Shown: positions 1 through 9,971, counted from the stretch's first letter. The stretch: DNA of 64,000 nucleotides from DATFVJ01 sp963712955 (GCA_963712955.1 CAVQKF010000013.1:124001-188000); one strand, 5' to 3'. Program-made: numbers and translations. Notes: a model not told the origin generated them from the sequence alone.

Positions 1-256
1 CGGTCTCGTAGCTGAGGATCGCCTGCGGGCCGGCCCTGAGCACGGCTGCCCATAACACGCTCGCGCGGCTCGGTTCACCCGTGTACGTCGCGTAGACACC
101 CCAGCCGAGTCGCTGCCAGCGCCCGTTCCGCAACCGCGTCATGATCGTGTTCGGGTCCAACCCCACCGCTGGCGCCTGCCAGCGGGCGATCACGCCGCGC
201 TGGAGGGCGAGCAGCTTCTGGCAACGGTTTGACAGTTGTTGTCCCATGCCAGTCAT
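1..256 (-). CDS. AbiEi-type antitoxin N-terminal domain protein (partial)
   Basis: This frame runs off the left edge, so only the first ~85 residues are visible. Reading from the ATG at 256 it gives a small helix-turn-helix-like start (QKLLALQRGVIARWQAPAVG), then LRNGRWQRLGWGVYATYTG and an alanine-rich helix. This is the pattern of the N-terminal domain of AbiEi-like / DUF559-associated antitoxin-domain proteins, which often stand alone in actinobacteria. A second in-frame ATG lies at 247. Whether a toxin partner or DUF559 nuclease-like C-terminus follows cannot be seen. Family assignment is by recalled motif similarity. Confidence 0.6.
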   Translation of the reverse strand, partial: MTGMGQQLSNRCQKLLALQRGVIARWQAPAVGLDPNTIMTRLRNGRWQRLGWGVYATYTGEPSRASVLWAAVLRAGPQAILSYET

Positions 257-306
257 CCTGACCGCCCGACAGTCTCCGCGCCTGCGGCGGATAGACGCCG
301 CGCGGC

Positions 307-495
307 TTACTTGGCGATGTGCGACGGATCGTAAAGGATGACCTCGCGGCCCAGGTCGGCGCAGCCCAGGCACTTGATCCAGATGTGACCCATCCCACGG
401 CCGCACCCGTGGACCTCGATCGCCCGCAGGAAGTCGCACGGCATCCAGCCGACCAGCACGCGCCCGGGGGCCGAACTCGTAGGATGATCAGTCAT
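307..495 (-). CDS. small Cys-containing hypothetical protein
   Basis: A 62-residue protein with a GWMPCDF motif followed by GCGRGMGHIWIKCLGC. The spaced cysteines and the YDPSH tail resemble small zinc-ribbon-like proteins that recur in Streptomyces-type genomes, but I cannot name the family. Its annotated ATG overlaps the start codon of the divergent gene at 494 (both use the same CATG). No good ribosome site precedes this ATG, so translation may really begin at an internal GTG or ATG about 12-16 codons later. Confidence 0.45.
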   Translation of the reverse strand: MTDHPTSSAPGRVLVGWMPCDFLRAIEVHGCGRGMGHIWIKCLGCADLGREVILYDPSHIAK

Positions 496-853
496 GACGG
501 CTACGCACTACCTGGTCATGGATCTTTGCTTCACCTATGCAGGCCCGCCCGGTCAAGACACCGACGAACACTTTGACCAGTTCACTGATCACGTTCTCGC
601 TGCACTCGCTGACCTTGAGAAGGTCGATCCCGGCCTATCGGACCCGGATATCACCGCCACCATCTCGCGTCGCGAAATGGCGATCACGATGTGGGTAGAG
701 GCAGATACATGGGCTGATGCCGGACGGATCTTCTCGGCTAATGTCCGCACGGCCTTGCATGTCGCTGGCTGCGGGACGCCGGACTGGCCGGTATTTCGCC
801 CACAGGGCGAGCAGCTCCCCCCGTCGCGGCGCCTCGACTTCGCCGACGCCTGA
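494..853 (+). CDS. hypothetical protein, 119 aa
   Basis: The frame encodes an acidic cytoplasmic-looking protein with no signal peptide or membrane segment. It contains a predicted alternating strand/helix pattern (FDQFTDHVLAALADLE; ISRREMAITMWVEADTWADA). I do not recognise a family. An AGGA motif lies about 10 bases before the ATG. It is divergent from the small gene at 307-495 with overlapping start codons and precedes the convergent SAHH-like gene. Confidence 0.5.
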   Translation: MTATHYLVMDLCFTYAGPPGQDTDEHFDQFTDHVLAALADLEKVDPGLSDPDITATISRREMAITMWVEADTWADAGRIFSANVRTALHVAGCGTPDWPVFRPQGEQLPPSRRLDFADA

Positions 854-900
854 CCCTGCTTGATGCCCCTACCTGCTGACACGATCATGGATCAGCGGTA

Positions 901-2235
<1,335 letters not shown>

Positions 2236-2248
2236 GCTCGCACGGATC

Positions 2249-3745
2249 TCAGTAGCGGTAGTGATCGGACTTGTACGGCCCATCGGTTGGCACGCCGATG
2301 TAGTCCGCCTGCTCCTTGGTGAGCTGGGTGAGCCTCACACCGAGCGCGTCCAGGTGCAGCCGGGCCACCTTCTCGTCGAGGTGCTTGGGCAGCGTGTAAA
2401 CGCCCAGCGGGTACTGGTCCGTCCTGGCGCTCTGCTGGTCCGGGGGGACGACCCCGCGGTACCCCCCGGTGAAGAGTTCGATCTGGGCGATGACCTGGTT
2501 GGCGAAGCTGTTGGACATCACGAAACTGGGGTGGCCAGTGGCGTTGCCCAGGTTGAGCAGCCGCCCCTCGGACAGGACGAGCACGGTGTGACCATCAGGG
2601 AAGACCCACTCGTCCACCTGTGGCTTGATGTTGATCCGCTTGATCCCTGGTGTCCTGGCCATCGCTGCCATGTCGATCTCATTGTCGAAGTGACCGATAT
2701 TGCCGACGATCGCCTGGTGCTTCATCGCGGCCATGTCCGCGGCGGTGATGACGTCGCGGTTTCCTGTCGCGGTAACGAAGATGTCGGCCGTGGAAACGAA
2801 GTCCTCGAGCCTGGCGACCTGGTAACCATCCATCGCCGCCTGCAGGGCGCAGATCGGGTCGACCTCGGTGATCACGACGCGGGCACCCTGGCCCCGCAGT
2901 GACTGCGCGCAGCCCTTGCCAACATCGCCGTAGCCGCAGACCACGACGACCTTGCCTCCGATCAGCACGTCGGTGGCCCGGTTGATGCCGTCGACCAGAG
3001 AGTGCCGGCAGCCGTACTTGTTGTCGAACTTGGACTTGGTCACGGAGTCGTTCACGTTGATAGCCGGGAAGAGCAGCATGCCGGCCCGCTCCATCTCATA
3101 CAGCCGGTGCACGCCCGTGGTGGTCTCTTCCGTCACTCCCCGGATGGCAGCAGCCACGCGCGTCCACTTGCCAGAGTCGGCGGCCAGCGAGCGGGTCAGC
3201 AGGGCGCAAACCTCTTTCCATTCGTCCGGGTCATCGGCGTCCGGCGCCGGCACTCCCCCGGCCTTCTCGTACTCCACGCCCTTGTGCACGAGCATGGTGG
3301 CGTCGCCACCGTCATCGAGAATCATGTTCGGGCCCGCGTCCTCGCGCTGGCTGCCGCCGGGCCAGGTGAGCGCCTGCTCGGTGCACCACCAGTACTCCTC
3401 CAGGGTTTCGCCCTTCCAGGCGAAGACAGGGATGCCTGCCGGCGCGTCCTGTGTGCCTTCACGCCCGACCACGACCGCGGCCGCCGCGTGGTCCTGGGTG
3501 GAGAAGATGTTGCAGCTTGCCCAGCGCACCTGCGCGCCCAGTGCGGTGAGGGTCTCGATGAGCACGGCTGTCTGCACGGTCATGTGCAGCGAACCGGTGA
3601 TGCGCGCGCCCGCCAGCGGCTGAGCCGCCGCGAACTCGCTGCGCAGCGCCATCAGGCCGGGCATCTCGTGCTCGGCGAGACGGATCTCCTTACGCCCGAA
3701 ATCGGCGAGCGAGATGTCGGCAACCTTGAACGGTTCGGCTGGCAT
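2249..3745 (-). CDS. ahcY: adenosylhomocysteinase
   Basis: This enzyme hydrolyses S-adenosylhomocysteine to adenosine and homocysteine, clearing the product inhibitor of methyltransferases; it is NAD-dependent and cytosolic. The 498-residue product has LHMTVQTAVL, DDGGDATML, VTEETTTGVHRLY, NDSVTKSKFDNKYG (catalytic Lys and Asp), the NAD site GYGDVGKG and the terminal DHYRY tail. The insert after ILDDGGD is of the long bacterial type. I chose the ATG at 3745 because GGAGG lies 5 bases upstream; an ATG at 3781 has no such site. It is followed by the paralog at 901-2235, probably as one transcript. The merR gene at 4000 is divergent. Confidence 0.96.
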   Translation of the reverse strand: MPAEPFKVADISLADFGRKEIRLAEHEMPGLMALRSEFAAAQPLAGARITGSLHMTVQTAVLIETLTALGAQVRWASCNIFSTQDHAAAAVVVGREGTQDAPAGIPVFAWKGETLEEYWWCTEQALTWPGGSQREDAGPNMILDDGGDATMLVHKGVEYEKAGGVPAPDADDPDEWKEVCALLTRSLAADSGKWTRVAAAIRGVTEETTTGVHRLYEMERAGMLLFPAINVNDSVTKSKFDNKYGCRHSLVDGINRATDVLIGGKVVVVCGYGDVGKGCAQSLRGQGARVVITEVDPICALQAAMDGYQVARLEDFVSTADIFVTATGNRDVITAADMAAMKHQAIVGNIGHFDNEIDMAAMARTPGIKRINIKPQVDEWVFPDGHTVLVLSEGRLLNLGNATGHPSFVMSNSFANQVIAQIELFTGGYRGVVPPDQQSARTDQYPLGVYTLPKHLDEKVARLHLDALGVRLTQLTKEQADYIGVPTDGPYKSDHYRY

Positions 3746-3971
3746 GCGGTCCTCCGCGATGTTGGTCGGGTACTTCGGCATTGGTCGCCGCCGTTGATGG
3801 TGGTCCGCCTGCAGGCGGTGCTCCGTCCGTCGACGGCGCAGCCGTGCTCAGCGTTCAACTGGCGGCAGCGTGTCTGGTGCTCTGCCGTAGGTCATGTTTG
3901 GGCGTTCATGGTGGTGCTCATGTCCGAGCCTAGGGCGGCCGCCACGGATTTGCATGTCGCGCTGGCTGTTC

Positions 3972-3989
3972 CTGACACAAGAATGTCAG
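3972..3989. promoter_or_regulatory. palindrome between ahcY and merR, candidate operator
   Basis: CTGACA-6 nt-TGTCAG is a perfect 6-bp inverted repeat ending 10 bases before the merR start codon. MerR-family regulators usually bind such dyads in their own divergent promoter regions. Whether it also affects ahcY, 230 bp away, is inference. Confidence 0.4.
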
Positions 3990-3999
3990 AATCGATGCT

Positions 4000-4425
4000 A
4001 TGCGCATCACGGAGGCCGCACGGATCCTCGGCACCTCGCCCCGGATGCTCCGCTACCGCGAGTCGCTCGGCCTGCTGCCACCCGTTCGGCCCGGGCACCG
4101 GGGACACAGGCAGTTCAACGACCGCGACATCAACGCGGTGGCGGCGGCGCTGTCGCTCGAGCGGCGGTTCGACATCAGCCCTGCCGCCCTGGCGTTCGGG
4201 CTCCGGGTGCTCGCGGAGCCTGCGGTGCGCGCCGCTGTGGCGGACCTGGGCGAGCGTACGGGCCGGCTCGGGCGGGCCCGTGCGCTCGACTTCGAGCAGG
4301 AACGTGCCCTGCGCCTGCTGAGTGCCAGGCCGCGGTCCGATGCGGCCAGCGACACAACTACCCCCCCGAAACCGTCACGGAAAACGGGCATTCCGCCCAC
4401 CGGGACGACGTTTTCGGGGGGGTAG
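4000..4425 (+). CDS. MerR-family transcriptional regulator
   Basis: The N-terminus RITEAARILGTSPRMLRYRE is a MerR winged-helix DNA-binding domain, followed by SLGLLPPVRPGHRGHRQFND, the wing and recognition region. Residues ~45-110 are a helical effector or dimerisation segment without the clustered cysteines of metal sensors. The last ~25 residues (PPKPSRKTGIPPTG) are encoded inside a long inverted repeat, so the C-terminus may be shorter in the ancestral gene. It is divergent from ahcY, and the dyad at 3972-3989 may be its operator. The signal it senses is unknown. Confidence 0.85.
   Translation: MRITEAARILGTSPRMLRYRESLGLLPPVRPGHRGHRQFNDRDINAVAAALSLERRFDISPAALAFGLRVLAEPAVRAAVADLGERTGRLGRARALDFEQERALRLLSARPRSDAASDTTTPPKPSRKTGIPPTGTTFSGG
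4358..4425. terminator. long inverted repeat at merR 3' end
   Basis: CTACCCCCCCGAAA (4358-4371) pairs perfectly with TTTCGGGGGGGTAG (4412-4425). Pairing continues inward to about 19 bp with one mismatch, and a nested GGGC/GCCC hairpin sits in the loop. The merR stop codon is the last triplet of the right arm. There is no T-tract, so it could be a GC-stem terminator or a small mobile repeat rather than a classical terminator. The following ~220 bp up to the CDF gene hold only a GCCGCCGCAGGCGGCACTGG tandem duplication (about 4540-4590). Confidence 0.45.
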
Positions 4426-4645
4426 GTGCAGGAACCGCGCCTGCGGCAGCCGTCAGGGGGAGCGCGGGCCCGCTGCGGCCGGCGGGCAGCGCACCCGCGG
4501 CCACCGCCAGGGGCAGCGCTGGCCCCGGCGGCAGCCGCCGCCGCAGGCGGCACTGGACCGCCGCCGCCGCAGGCGGCACTGGGACGGCCGCCGCAATCCC
4601 ACGCACCCTACGTGGACGGCGCGCCCGCGGGAGCCGTTATGGATT

Positions 4646-5590
4646 CTAGACGTCCGTCTCGGCGGTGGGGTGGACGCTGCGCATGGCCGGGTCGGTGTCA
4701 TCCACCTTTGCCGGCTTGTAGAGATCGGGTTCCAGGTAGATCAGTTCGGCGATCGGCACGGCCTGCCGGATCCGCTTTTCCGCGGCGTCGATACCGCGCG
4801 TGATCTCGGCGGCGGTCTCGTCCCTTCTTACCCCGATCTTGGCGGCGACCAGGAGCGACTCGGGCCCCAGGTGCAGGGTGCGCAGATGTATGACGCACTG
4901 GAACTCTGGTCCGTTCTCCAGCGCCTCGACGATCCTGCGCTGAGTGTCCAAGCTCGCCGACTCCCCGATCAGCAGGCTCTTCATCTCCACCGCGAGCACG
5001 ATGGCGACGCAGGCGAGCAGCAGGCCGATCGCGAGAGACCCGGCGCCGTCCCACACGCCGTTCCCGGTGATCACCGCGGCCGTGACCCCGCACACCGCAC
5101 AGCCCAGGCCGATCAGCGCGGCGAAATCCTCGAGCAGCACGACAGGAAGTTCGGGTGCCTTCGTGCGGCGGATGAAGGAAACCCAGCCGCGCCGGCCGCG
5201 GACCCTGTTCGACTCGAGCATTGCGGTGCGCAACGAGAATCCCTCAAGGGCGACCGCGATGCCGAGCACGATGAACGCGATCAGCGGGTCACGGACCGGC
5301 TCCGGATGGGTGATCTTGTGCCAGCCCTCGTACAGCGAGAACACGCCGCCGGCCGTGAAAAGCACGACCGCCACGAGGAACGCGTAGACGTACCGCTCCG
5401 CCCCGAACCCGAACGGGTGCTCAAGGGTCTCCTTCTGCTTGGCCTGTTTGCGGCCGACAAGCAGGAGCGCCTGGTTTCCCGTGTCGGCGAGCGAGTGCAC
5501 GGACTCGGCGAGCAGCGACGACGAGCCGGTAACCAGGAACGCCACGAACTTCGTCGCTGCGATACCCAGGTTCGCGCCGAGAGCCGCCAA
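4646..5590 (-). CDS. cation diffusion facilitator family transporter
   Basis: A membrane antiporter family that exports divalent cations such as Zn2+ against protons. Visible features are LLAESVHSLADTGNQ in the second helix (His/Asp metal site), AVVLFTAGGVFSLYEG, GIAVALEGFSL, and a second metal helix region at VLLEDFAALIGL, followed by a cytoplasmic C-terminal domain. Six hydrophobic segments fit the family. The recorded start is a TTG at 5590. Upstream in-frame codons (ESKPRAI) look like conserved N-terminal residues but no ATG/GTG is in reach, so the true start is unclear. The gene sits between ahcY and the SIS isomerase. Confidence 0.88.
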   Translation of the reverse strand: MAALGANLGIAATKFVAFLVTGSSSLLAESVHSLADTGNQALLLVGRKQAKQKETLEHPFGFGAERYVYAFLVAVVLFTAGGVFSLYEGWHKITHPEPVRDPLIAFIVLGIAVALEGFSLRTAMLESNRVRGRRGWVSFIRRTKAPELPVVLLEDFAALIGLGCAVCGVTAAVITGNGVWDGAGSLAIGLLLACVAIVLAVEMKSLLIGESASLDTQRRIVEALENGPEFQCVIHLRTLHLGPESLLVAAKIGVRRDETAAEITRGIDAAEKRIRQAVPIAELIYLEPDLYKPAKVDDTDPAMRSVHPTAETDV

Positions 5591-5754
5591 GATCGCCCTC
5601 GGCTTACTCTCGGCGATAGCGGTGTCCTTCCCTGCACGGCCGCACCTCCGCGTGCGCGTCCGCTGCCCACGGCGGCATTTCGTGCCTTTTCCGAACCCAA
5701 GCTGGGCAAACCCAGCCGACCTGAGGTTTTGCGACAGAGCTCAGCAAAGAAAGA

Positions 5755-6849
5755 CTAAGCGATCCGTGCCTTCAGATCCTGGATGGCGTCGATCGGGCTC
5801 GGATCGGCACCGCTGCCGAGCGCGAGGTATACGGTCGCGTAGTCGATCAGCTGGATGAGGCTGGCCAGGCGGGTCAGTGGATGATCGCCTTCGGCGGACA
5901 ACTCGGTCACTTCCATGCCGCGTTCCGTGGCCAGCTCGGCCGACGCCCTGCGCCGCTTGGCCACCTGCGGATGCTCGCGGGTATCGGTGAGCAGCACGAG
6001 CCGCAGCGGTAGCGATGCGTCCGGCGACGCCAGCGGACCGTCGAACGGCACCACCTGGTTGTGGTTGGCTTCAGGGAGCACACCTGGCAGGGCCGGAAGC
6101 TTGGCGTTCTCATTGAGCTGGCGGGCGAACCGGTTCGCGACCACTCCCGTGAGCGGCGACGTGCCCCAGATCATCGGCAGGCAGCCGGCCAGCTCGGCGG
6201 CGAGAACCTTGGCCGGGTTGACGAAGGACTCGCTTCCCGGGCGGCAGCGGTGAGAGATGTCCTCGAGCAGCTTGGCCGTCTCCTCGTAGGTATCGGGGCC
6301 GACCTCGGCGAGGCCGAGGCGTTGCGCGATCACGATCAGCGGGATGGACAGCCCCCACAGCGTCGAGCGTGGCATCCCCGCCGAGACGACAGGGATGAAC
6401 GGCGCCCGCGCTTGGGCGGCGAGGTCGGCAAGTTGCGATCGCGCCGCGCCGGCCGCGGCAAGCCGGCAGCCACGGCGCACCGCCTCGTGCGCCACGTCCA
6501 GCGTCTCCTCGGTCGAGCCCGAGCACGAGACCGCGACCACCAGGTCCGCCGCTCCGACCCAGCCAGGCAGCTGGTAGTCGTGAACGGTCGCCACCTGCAC
6601 CGGGCAACCCGGGCCGCACACAACTGACAGCATGTGGCCCGCGATCCCCGAGCCACCCATCCCCGTCACGACGATCGCCCGCGGCCGTCCTGGCCCGACG
6701 ACGGCGCTGAGATCTGCCTCGGTGCCCGCCCGCTGCGCGCTGCGGACCTGCGCAGCGGATGACGCGACCTGCCGAAGCATGCCGCCATGATCCGCCGCCT
6801 CGAGCAGGTTCGGCTCGTCAAGCAACCCCTCGTCCAGGACCGCGGTCAT
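5755..6849 (-). CDS. SIS-domain phosphoglucose/phosphomannose isomerase
   Basis: Bifunctional-type sugar-phosphate isomerase that interconverts fructose-6-P with glucose-6-P or mannose-6-P, feeding mannose activation. The SIS domain shows VTGMGGSGIAGHM, SCSGSTEETL and IPLIVIAQRLGL. The second half carries NENAKLPALPGVLPEANHN, the active-site Glu/His region typical of this family. The ATG at 6849 overlaps the stop of the upstream Trm112-like gene by ATGA, indicating translational coupling. In-frame codons further upstream are low-quality sequence inside that gene and were rejected as start. It lies downstream of phosphomannomutase on the same strand. Confidence 0.9.
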   Translation of the reverse strand: MTAVLDEGLLDEPNLLEAADHGGMLRQVASSAAQVRSAQRAGTEADLSAVVGPGRPRAIVVTGMGGSGIAGHMLSVVCGPGCPVQVATVHDYQLPGWVGAADLVVAVSCSGSTEETLDVAHEAVRRGCRLAAAGAARSQLADLAAQARAPFIPVVSAGMPRSTLWGLSIPLIVIAQRLGLAEVGPDTYEETAKLLEDISHRCRPGSESFVNPAKVLAAELAGCLPMIWGTSPLTGVVANRFARQLNENAKLPALPGVLPEANHNQVVPFDGPLASPDASLPLRLVLLTDTREHPQVAKRRRASAELATERGMEVTELSAEGDHPLTRLASLIQLIDYATVYLALGSGADPSPIDAIQDLKARIA

Positions 6850-7070
6850 GCCGTCCCCCTGGCTTCCTGACCGCCAGGGCCCGACCCGGTGGCGGGCTGG
6901 CGGGCCTCGTCGACGAGCAGCACGGGAATGTCGTCTCGCACGGGGTAGGCCAGCCCGCAGTCCTTTCCCGTGCAGACCAACTCGCTCGCAGGCCCGTCGG
7001 CGCGCAGCGGCGACTTGCACTTCGGGCACGCAAGGATCTCAAGAAGCCAGTCGTCGATCTTCACGCTCAC
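6846..7070 (-). CDS. Trm112-like zinc-ribbon protein (UPF0434)
   Basis: A 74-residue protein with LLEILACPKCKSPL and LVCTGKDCGLAYPVRDDIPVLL. The CxxC near the start, a second Cys pair and the DIPVLL ending define the Trm112/YcaR family of small zinc-binding proteins that act as activating partners of methyltransferases in other organisms. It sits between phosphomannomutase and the isomerase and overlaps the latter's start by 4 bp. Its own partner here is unknown. Confidence 0.88.
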   Translation of the reverse strand: MSVKIDDWLLEILACPKCKSPLRADGPASELVCTGKDCGLAYPVRDDIPVLLVDEARQPATGSGPGGQEARGTA

Positions 7071-7098
7071 TCCTCACTCGTTGCGGCGGACGGTATCA

Positions 7099-8481
7099 TC
7101 AAGGTTCCCGCGGCGGCTTCGACCTGATGATCCCGAGAATCTCGTCGCGGACAGCAATCATGGTGGCGTCGTCGGCGGCCTCGACGTTGAGCCTGAGCAT
7201 CGGTTCTGTGTTCGACGGCCGCAGGTTGAACCACCAGCGGGGTGCCATGACCGTCAGGCCGTCCATCTCGTCCATCGCGACATCGGGGCGGCCAGCGGAG
7301 GCGTCACGCACCCATCGGGTCACGGCCTCCTGGTCGGCCACCTCAGTGTTGATCTCCCCGGAGGCCCGGTACCTGGAGTACTGCGCGAGAACCTGTGACA
7401 GCGGCTTGGGCTGGCCCTGCTGACTCTGCTGGCCTCCGAGGGCGGCCAGCACGTGCAGCGCGGCCAGCATCCCGGAATCGGCGTTCCAGAAGTCGCGGAA
7501 GTAGAAGTGGCCGGAATGCTCGCCGCCGAAGATCGCGCCGGTACGGGCCATTTCCGCCTTGATGAAGGAGTGCCCCACCCTGGTGCGCACCGGCCTGCCG
7601 GAATGCTCGCTGATGATCTCAGGGACAGCGCGGGATGTGATCAGGTTGTAGATTACCGCCGCGCCAGGTTCGCGGGCCAGCTCGCGCACCGCGATGAGCG
7701 CGGTCAGCACGGACGGCGAGACGATCTCGCCCCGCTCGTCCACGACAAAGCAGCGGTCCGCGTCTCCGTCGAACGCCAGGCCCAGGTCCGCGCGGTGCTC
7801 GATGACCGCGCGCTGCAGATCGCGGAGGTTGGCCGGGTCGATCGGATTGGCCTCGTGGTTCGGGAAGGTCCCGTCGAGTTCAAAGTACAGGGGAATGACC
7901 TCGAGCGGCAGGCCGGCGAACACCGTGGGCACCGTGTGACCTGCCATGCCATTGCCGGCGTCCACGGCAACCTTGAGTGGCCGGATGCCGGACAGGTCCA
8001 CCAGGGTCTTCAGATGGCTGGCGTAACCGGGGAGCAGGTCGCGGCGGGTAATGCTGCCGGGTGGCACCGGATACGCAGGCAGGCCGGCAGCCACCGCGTC
8101 GCGCAGCTCCGTCAGGCCCGTGTCACGGCCGACCGGCCGGGCGCCGCCGCGGCACAGCTTGATGCCATTGTACCTGGGCGGATTGTGGCTCGCTGTGATC
8201 ATCGCGCCCGGGATGCCCAGGCTGCCGCTCGCGTAGTAGAGCATGTCGGTGGAGCCGAGGCCCGCGGCCACGACATCGGCGCCGTGCGCGGCGGCCCCGC
8301 GGTCGAACGCATCCACAAGGGGAGCGGACGAGGTGCGCATGTCGCGCATGGTCACGACGGCAGCGGCGCCGGTAAGCCGCACGAACGCCCCGCCGATCGC
8401 TTCTGCCAGCTTCTCGTCGAGCTCGTCGGGCACGATCCCGCGAATATCGTATGCCTTGAATATCTTGGCGAGCTCGCTCAC
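7099..8481 (-). CDS. manB: phosphomannomutase/phosphoglucomutase
   Basis: Interconverts mannose-6-P and mannose-1-P (or the glucose equivalents) for GDP-mannose or related sugar nucleotides. The four family motifs are present: the phosphoserine loop TASHNPPRYNGIK, the Mg2+ loop DGDADR, the sugar-specificity GGEHSGH and the phosphate-binding RPSNTEP. At 460 aa it is full length. GTG start at 8481 with CTGGAG upstream. The next genes (Trm112-like, SIS isomerase) lie downstream on the same strand, consistent with one operon for activated mannose. Confidence 0.93.
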   Translation of the reverse strand: MSELAKIFKAYDIRGIVPDELDEKLAEAIGGAFVRLTGAAAVVTMRDMRTSSAPLVDAFDRGAAAHGADVVAAGLGSTDMLYYASGSLGIPGAMITASHNPPRYNGIKLCRGGARPVGRDTGLTELRDAVAAGLPAYPVPPGSITRRDLLPGYASHLKTLVDLSGIRPLKVAVDAGNGMAGHTVPTVFAGLPLEVIPLYFELDGTFPNHEANPIDPANLRDLQRAVIEHRADLGLAFDGDADRCFVVDERGEIVSPSVLTALIAVRELAREPGAAVIYNLITSRAVPEIISEHSGRPVRTRVGHSFIKAEMARTGAIFGGEHSGHFYFRDFWNADSGMLAALHVLAALGGQQSQQGQPKPLSQVLAQYSRYRASGEINTEVADQEAVTRWVRDASAGRPDVAMDEMDGLTVMAPRWWFNLRPSNTEPMLRLNVEAADDATMIAVRDEILGIIRSKPPREP

Positions 8482-8857
8482 TCCAGCTCCAGATTCTGGT
8501 TATACAACTCCCCCACGTCTGACCCCGTCCTCTGCCCTCGGCCCTCTCGCCTCGGCTCTCTCGCCTCGGCCCTCTCGCCTCTGGCCTCTGGCCTCGGCGG
8601 CCTCTGCCCGGTCACCGAGCCTACCGGGCAGAGGGCAGCGCCAAGGTCACACCCGTGCGGGCCTTCGCAACACCCACACAAGATCGCGACGTCGGCGCGG
8701 CTCGGCGGACCGCGGCGGGCCAAACCGGCGCCGCAGGACCCGCCGCAGCCAGGCCCGGCCCGGCTGACCGTGGGCCTGCTGTCCGCGCCTGTGCTTGGCA
8801 GGGCGCGGCTGCGGCTGCCAGGGGGGCCGCGCCGGTGATTGCCGGGACGGTCTTGGC
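8482..8857. other. intergenic spacer with low-complexity repeats
   Basis: No convincing gene. Positions about 8531-8597 are a degenerate tandem array of CTCTCGCCTCGGCC-like units. Long open frames here are by-products of high GC. The promoter of manB should lie in the first part. Confidence 0.5.
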
Positions 8858-9220
8858 TCAGCCACCCGGTCGCTTGGGCGGCGCCGACCGCAGCACCCGC
8901 AGATGCCCGCGGCGGCCTACCTCGACGCCCTGTCCCACAGGTTCCTCGGTGGGCTGCGGGCGGGCAGCCTCCCTTACCGCGTTCGCCAGGGCCTCGAGGT
9001 CGTCGTTCGCCGGCTGCGCCGGTTCCACGGGCAGCCGGACGACCTCCCATCCCAGCGGCGCGGTCAGCCGCTCGGCGTGCACCGCACACAGGTCGTAGCA
9101 GTGCGGCTCGATATTGGACGCGAGTGGTCCGAGGACGGCAGTGGAGTCACGGTAAACGTAGGTGAGGGTGCAGACGGCAGGCTGCTTGCAGGCGGTCCGG
9201 GAGCAACGACGGGTACTCAC
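8858..9220 (-). CDS. DUF3499 family protein
   Basis: Conserved actinobacterial protein of unknown function. The N-terminal half STRRCSRTACKQPAVCTLTY, with paired cysteines, followed by SNIEPHCYDLCAVHAERLT, looks like a small zinc-binding domain; the C-terminal half is acidic and disordered. I chose the GTG at 9220, which has AGGTGG upstream; 12 further codons exist before it. It stands divergent from the metallopeptidase-family gene and next to manB, as is common in actinobacteria. Confidence 0.88.
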   Translation of the reverse strand: MSTRRCSRTACKQPAVCTLTYVYRDSTAVLGPLASNIEPHCYDLCAVHAERLTAPLGWEVVRLPVEPAQPANDDLEALANAVREAARPQPTEEPVGQGVEVGRRGHLRVLRSAPPKRPGG

Positions 9221-9526
9221 CTGTCCACCTCGCTCGTCAGCTCCTGCCGTGCGCACCGATTGCCGCCTGCACCTGCGGCGTCACGGCGGTGGCCGCACAT
9301 CGGCTACATTGCCCGCACCGCCCGCCCGCGGGCGCGCTCGCGTACGCCGCCGTGTTCGCCTCAGTGGGACTGACCGTATCCGGCTCCGGGCGGTAACGCC
9401 ATCACCCCGGGCACTCTTCACGATCGTGTCTTCCTCCCGCACGGCCGGCTGCGGGCCGCCGCACCGGATAACCTCGGCCGTGTGCAGCCAGCTGACCCGG
9501 GCCGCGGGCAGCCGAAGGCCCGCGTC

Positions 9527-9931
9527 ATGCGCAGGGACCGGCATGGGCGCGGCCTCCGCGGCCCACTCACGCCCGCCGGCGTGCCACTGTCGAGGACCCG
9601 CGGGCAGCATTTCGACGACCTCGTGCTCGATGCTGTGAGCCGGCTCGAATCGCGCTGGGAGCAGCAACTCGCCGGCGTGGAATTCGCCGTCGAGGAGGTG
9701 CCGCCCGCGGACCCCCACGCCGGGGGTGACGCCGTGCCGCTGGCCCGGTTGCGGCCCGCGGCCGACGGGAAGCCCGCGCGAATCGTGGTGTACCGCCGCC
9801 CGGCCCAGGCGCGCGCCGAGGGCGAGGAGGAACTCGCCGCGCTCGTCTTCGACGTGGTCGTCGAGGAGGTCGCCCGCCTGCTCGGCGTCGACCCAGAGAC
9901 CATCGACCCCGGCTACACGGACGGCGATTAA
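9527..9931 (+). CDS. metallopeptidase-family protein lacking the zinc motif
   Basis: The product begins MRRDRHGRGLRGPL and continues FDDLVLDAVSRLESRW, GVEFAVEEVPP and ARIVVYRRP, which matches the DUF1025 (zincin_1, metallopeptidase family) proteins encoded beside DUF3499 in Streptomyces-type genomes. In active-type relatives an HExxH helix follows; here the equivalent helix reads FDVVVEEVARLLGVDPE with no His, so the protein is probably not a metalloprotease. Start at the ATG 9527; earlier codons are unlikely. Confidence 0.75.
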   Translation: MRRDRHGRGLRGPLTPAGVPLSRTRGQHFDDLVLDAVSRLESRWEQQLAGVEFAVEEVPPADPHAGGDAVPLARLRPAADGKPARIVVYRRPAQARAEGEEELAALVFDVVVEEVARLLGVDPETIDPGYTDGD

Positions 9932-9935
9932 CTAT

Positions 9936-9971
9936 CCCGAACGGCTGCCGCTTAGCCCGAACGGCTGCCGC
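9936..9971. repeat. direct repeat CCCGAACGGCTGCCGC x2
   Basis: Two identical 16-bp copies (9936-9951 and 9956-9971) lie just after the metallopeptidase-family stop codon, at the edge where conserved gene order breaks off. Similar AACGGCTGC cores recur near 33411 and 38597. Origin unknown. Confidence 0.6.

Noticed and set aside
4322..5758. 478-codon plus-strand frame over the CDF gene
   Set aside because: Shadow of the CDF transporter; no domain and no ribosome site.
6846..7029. Upstream extension of the SIS isomerase into the Trm112-like gene
   Set aside because: The Trm112-like product is clearly the real reading; ATGA overlap explains the true start at 6849.
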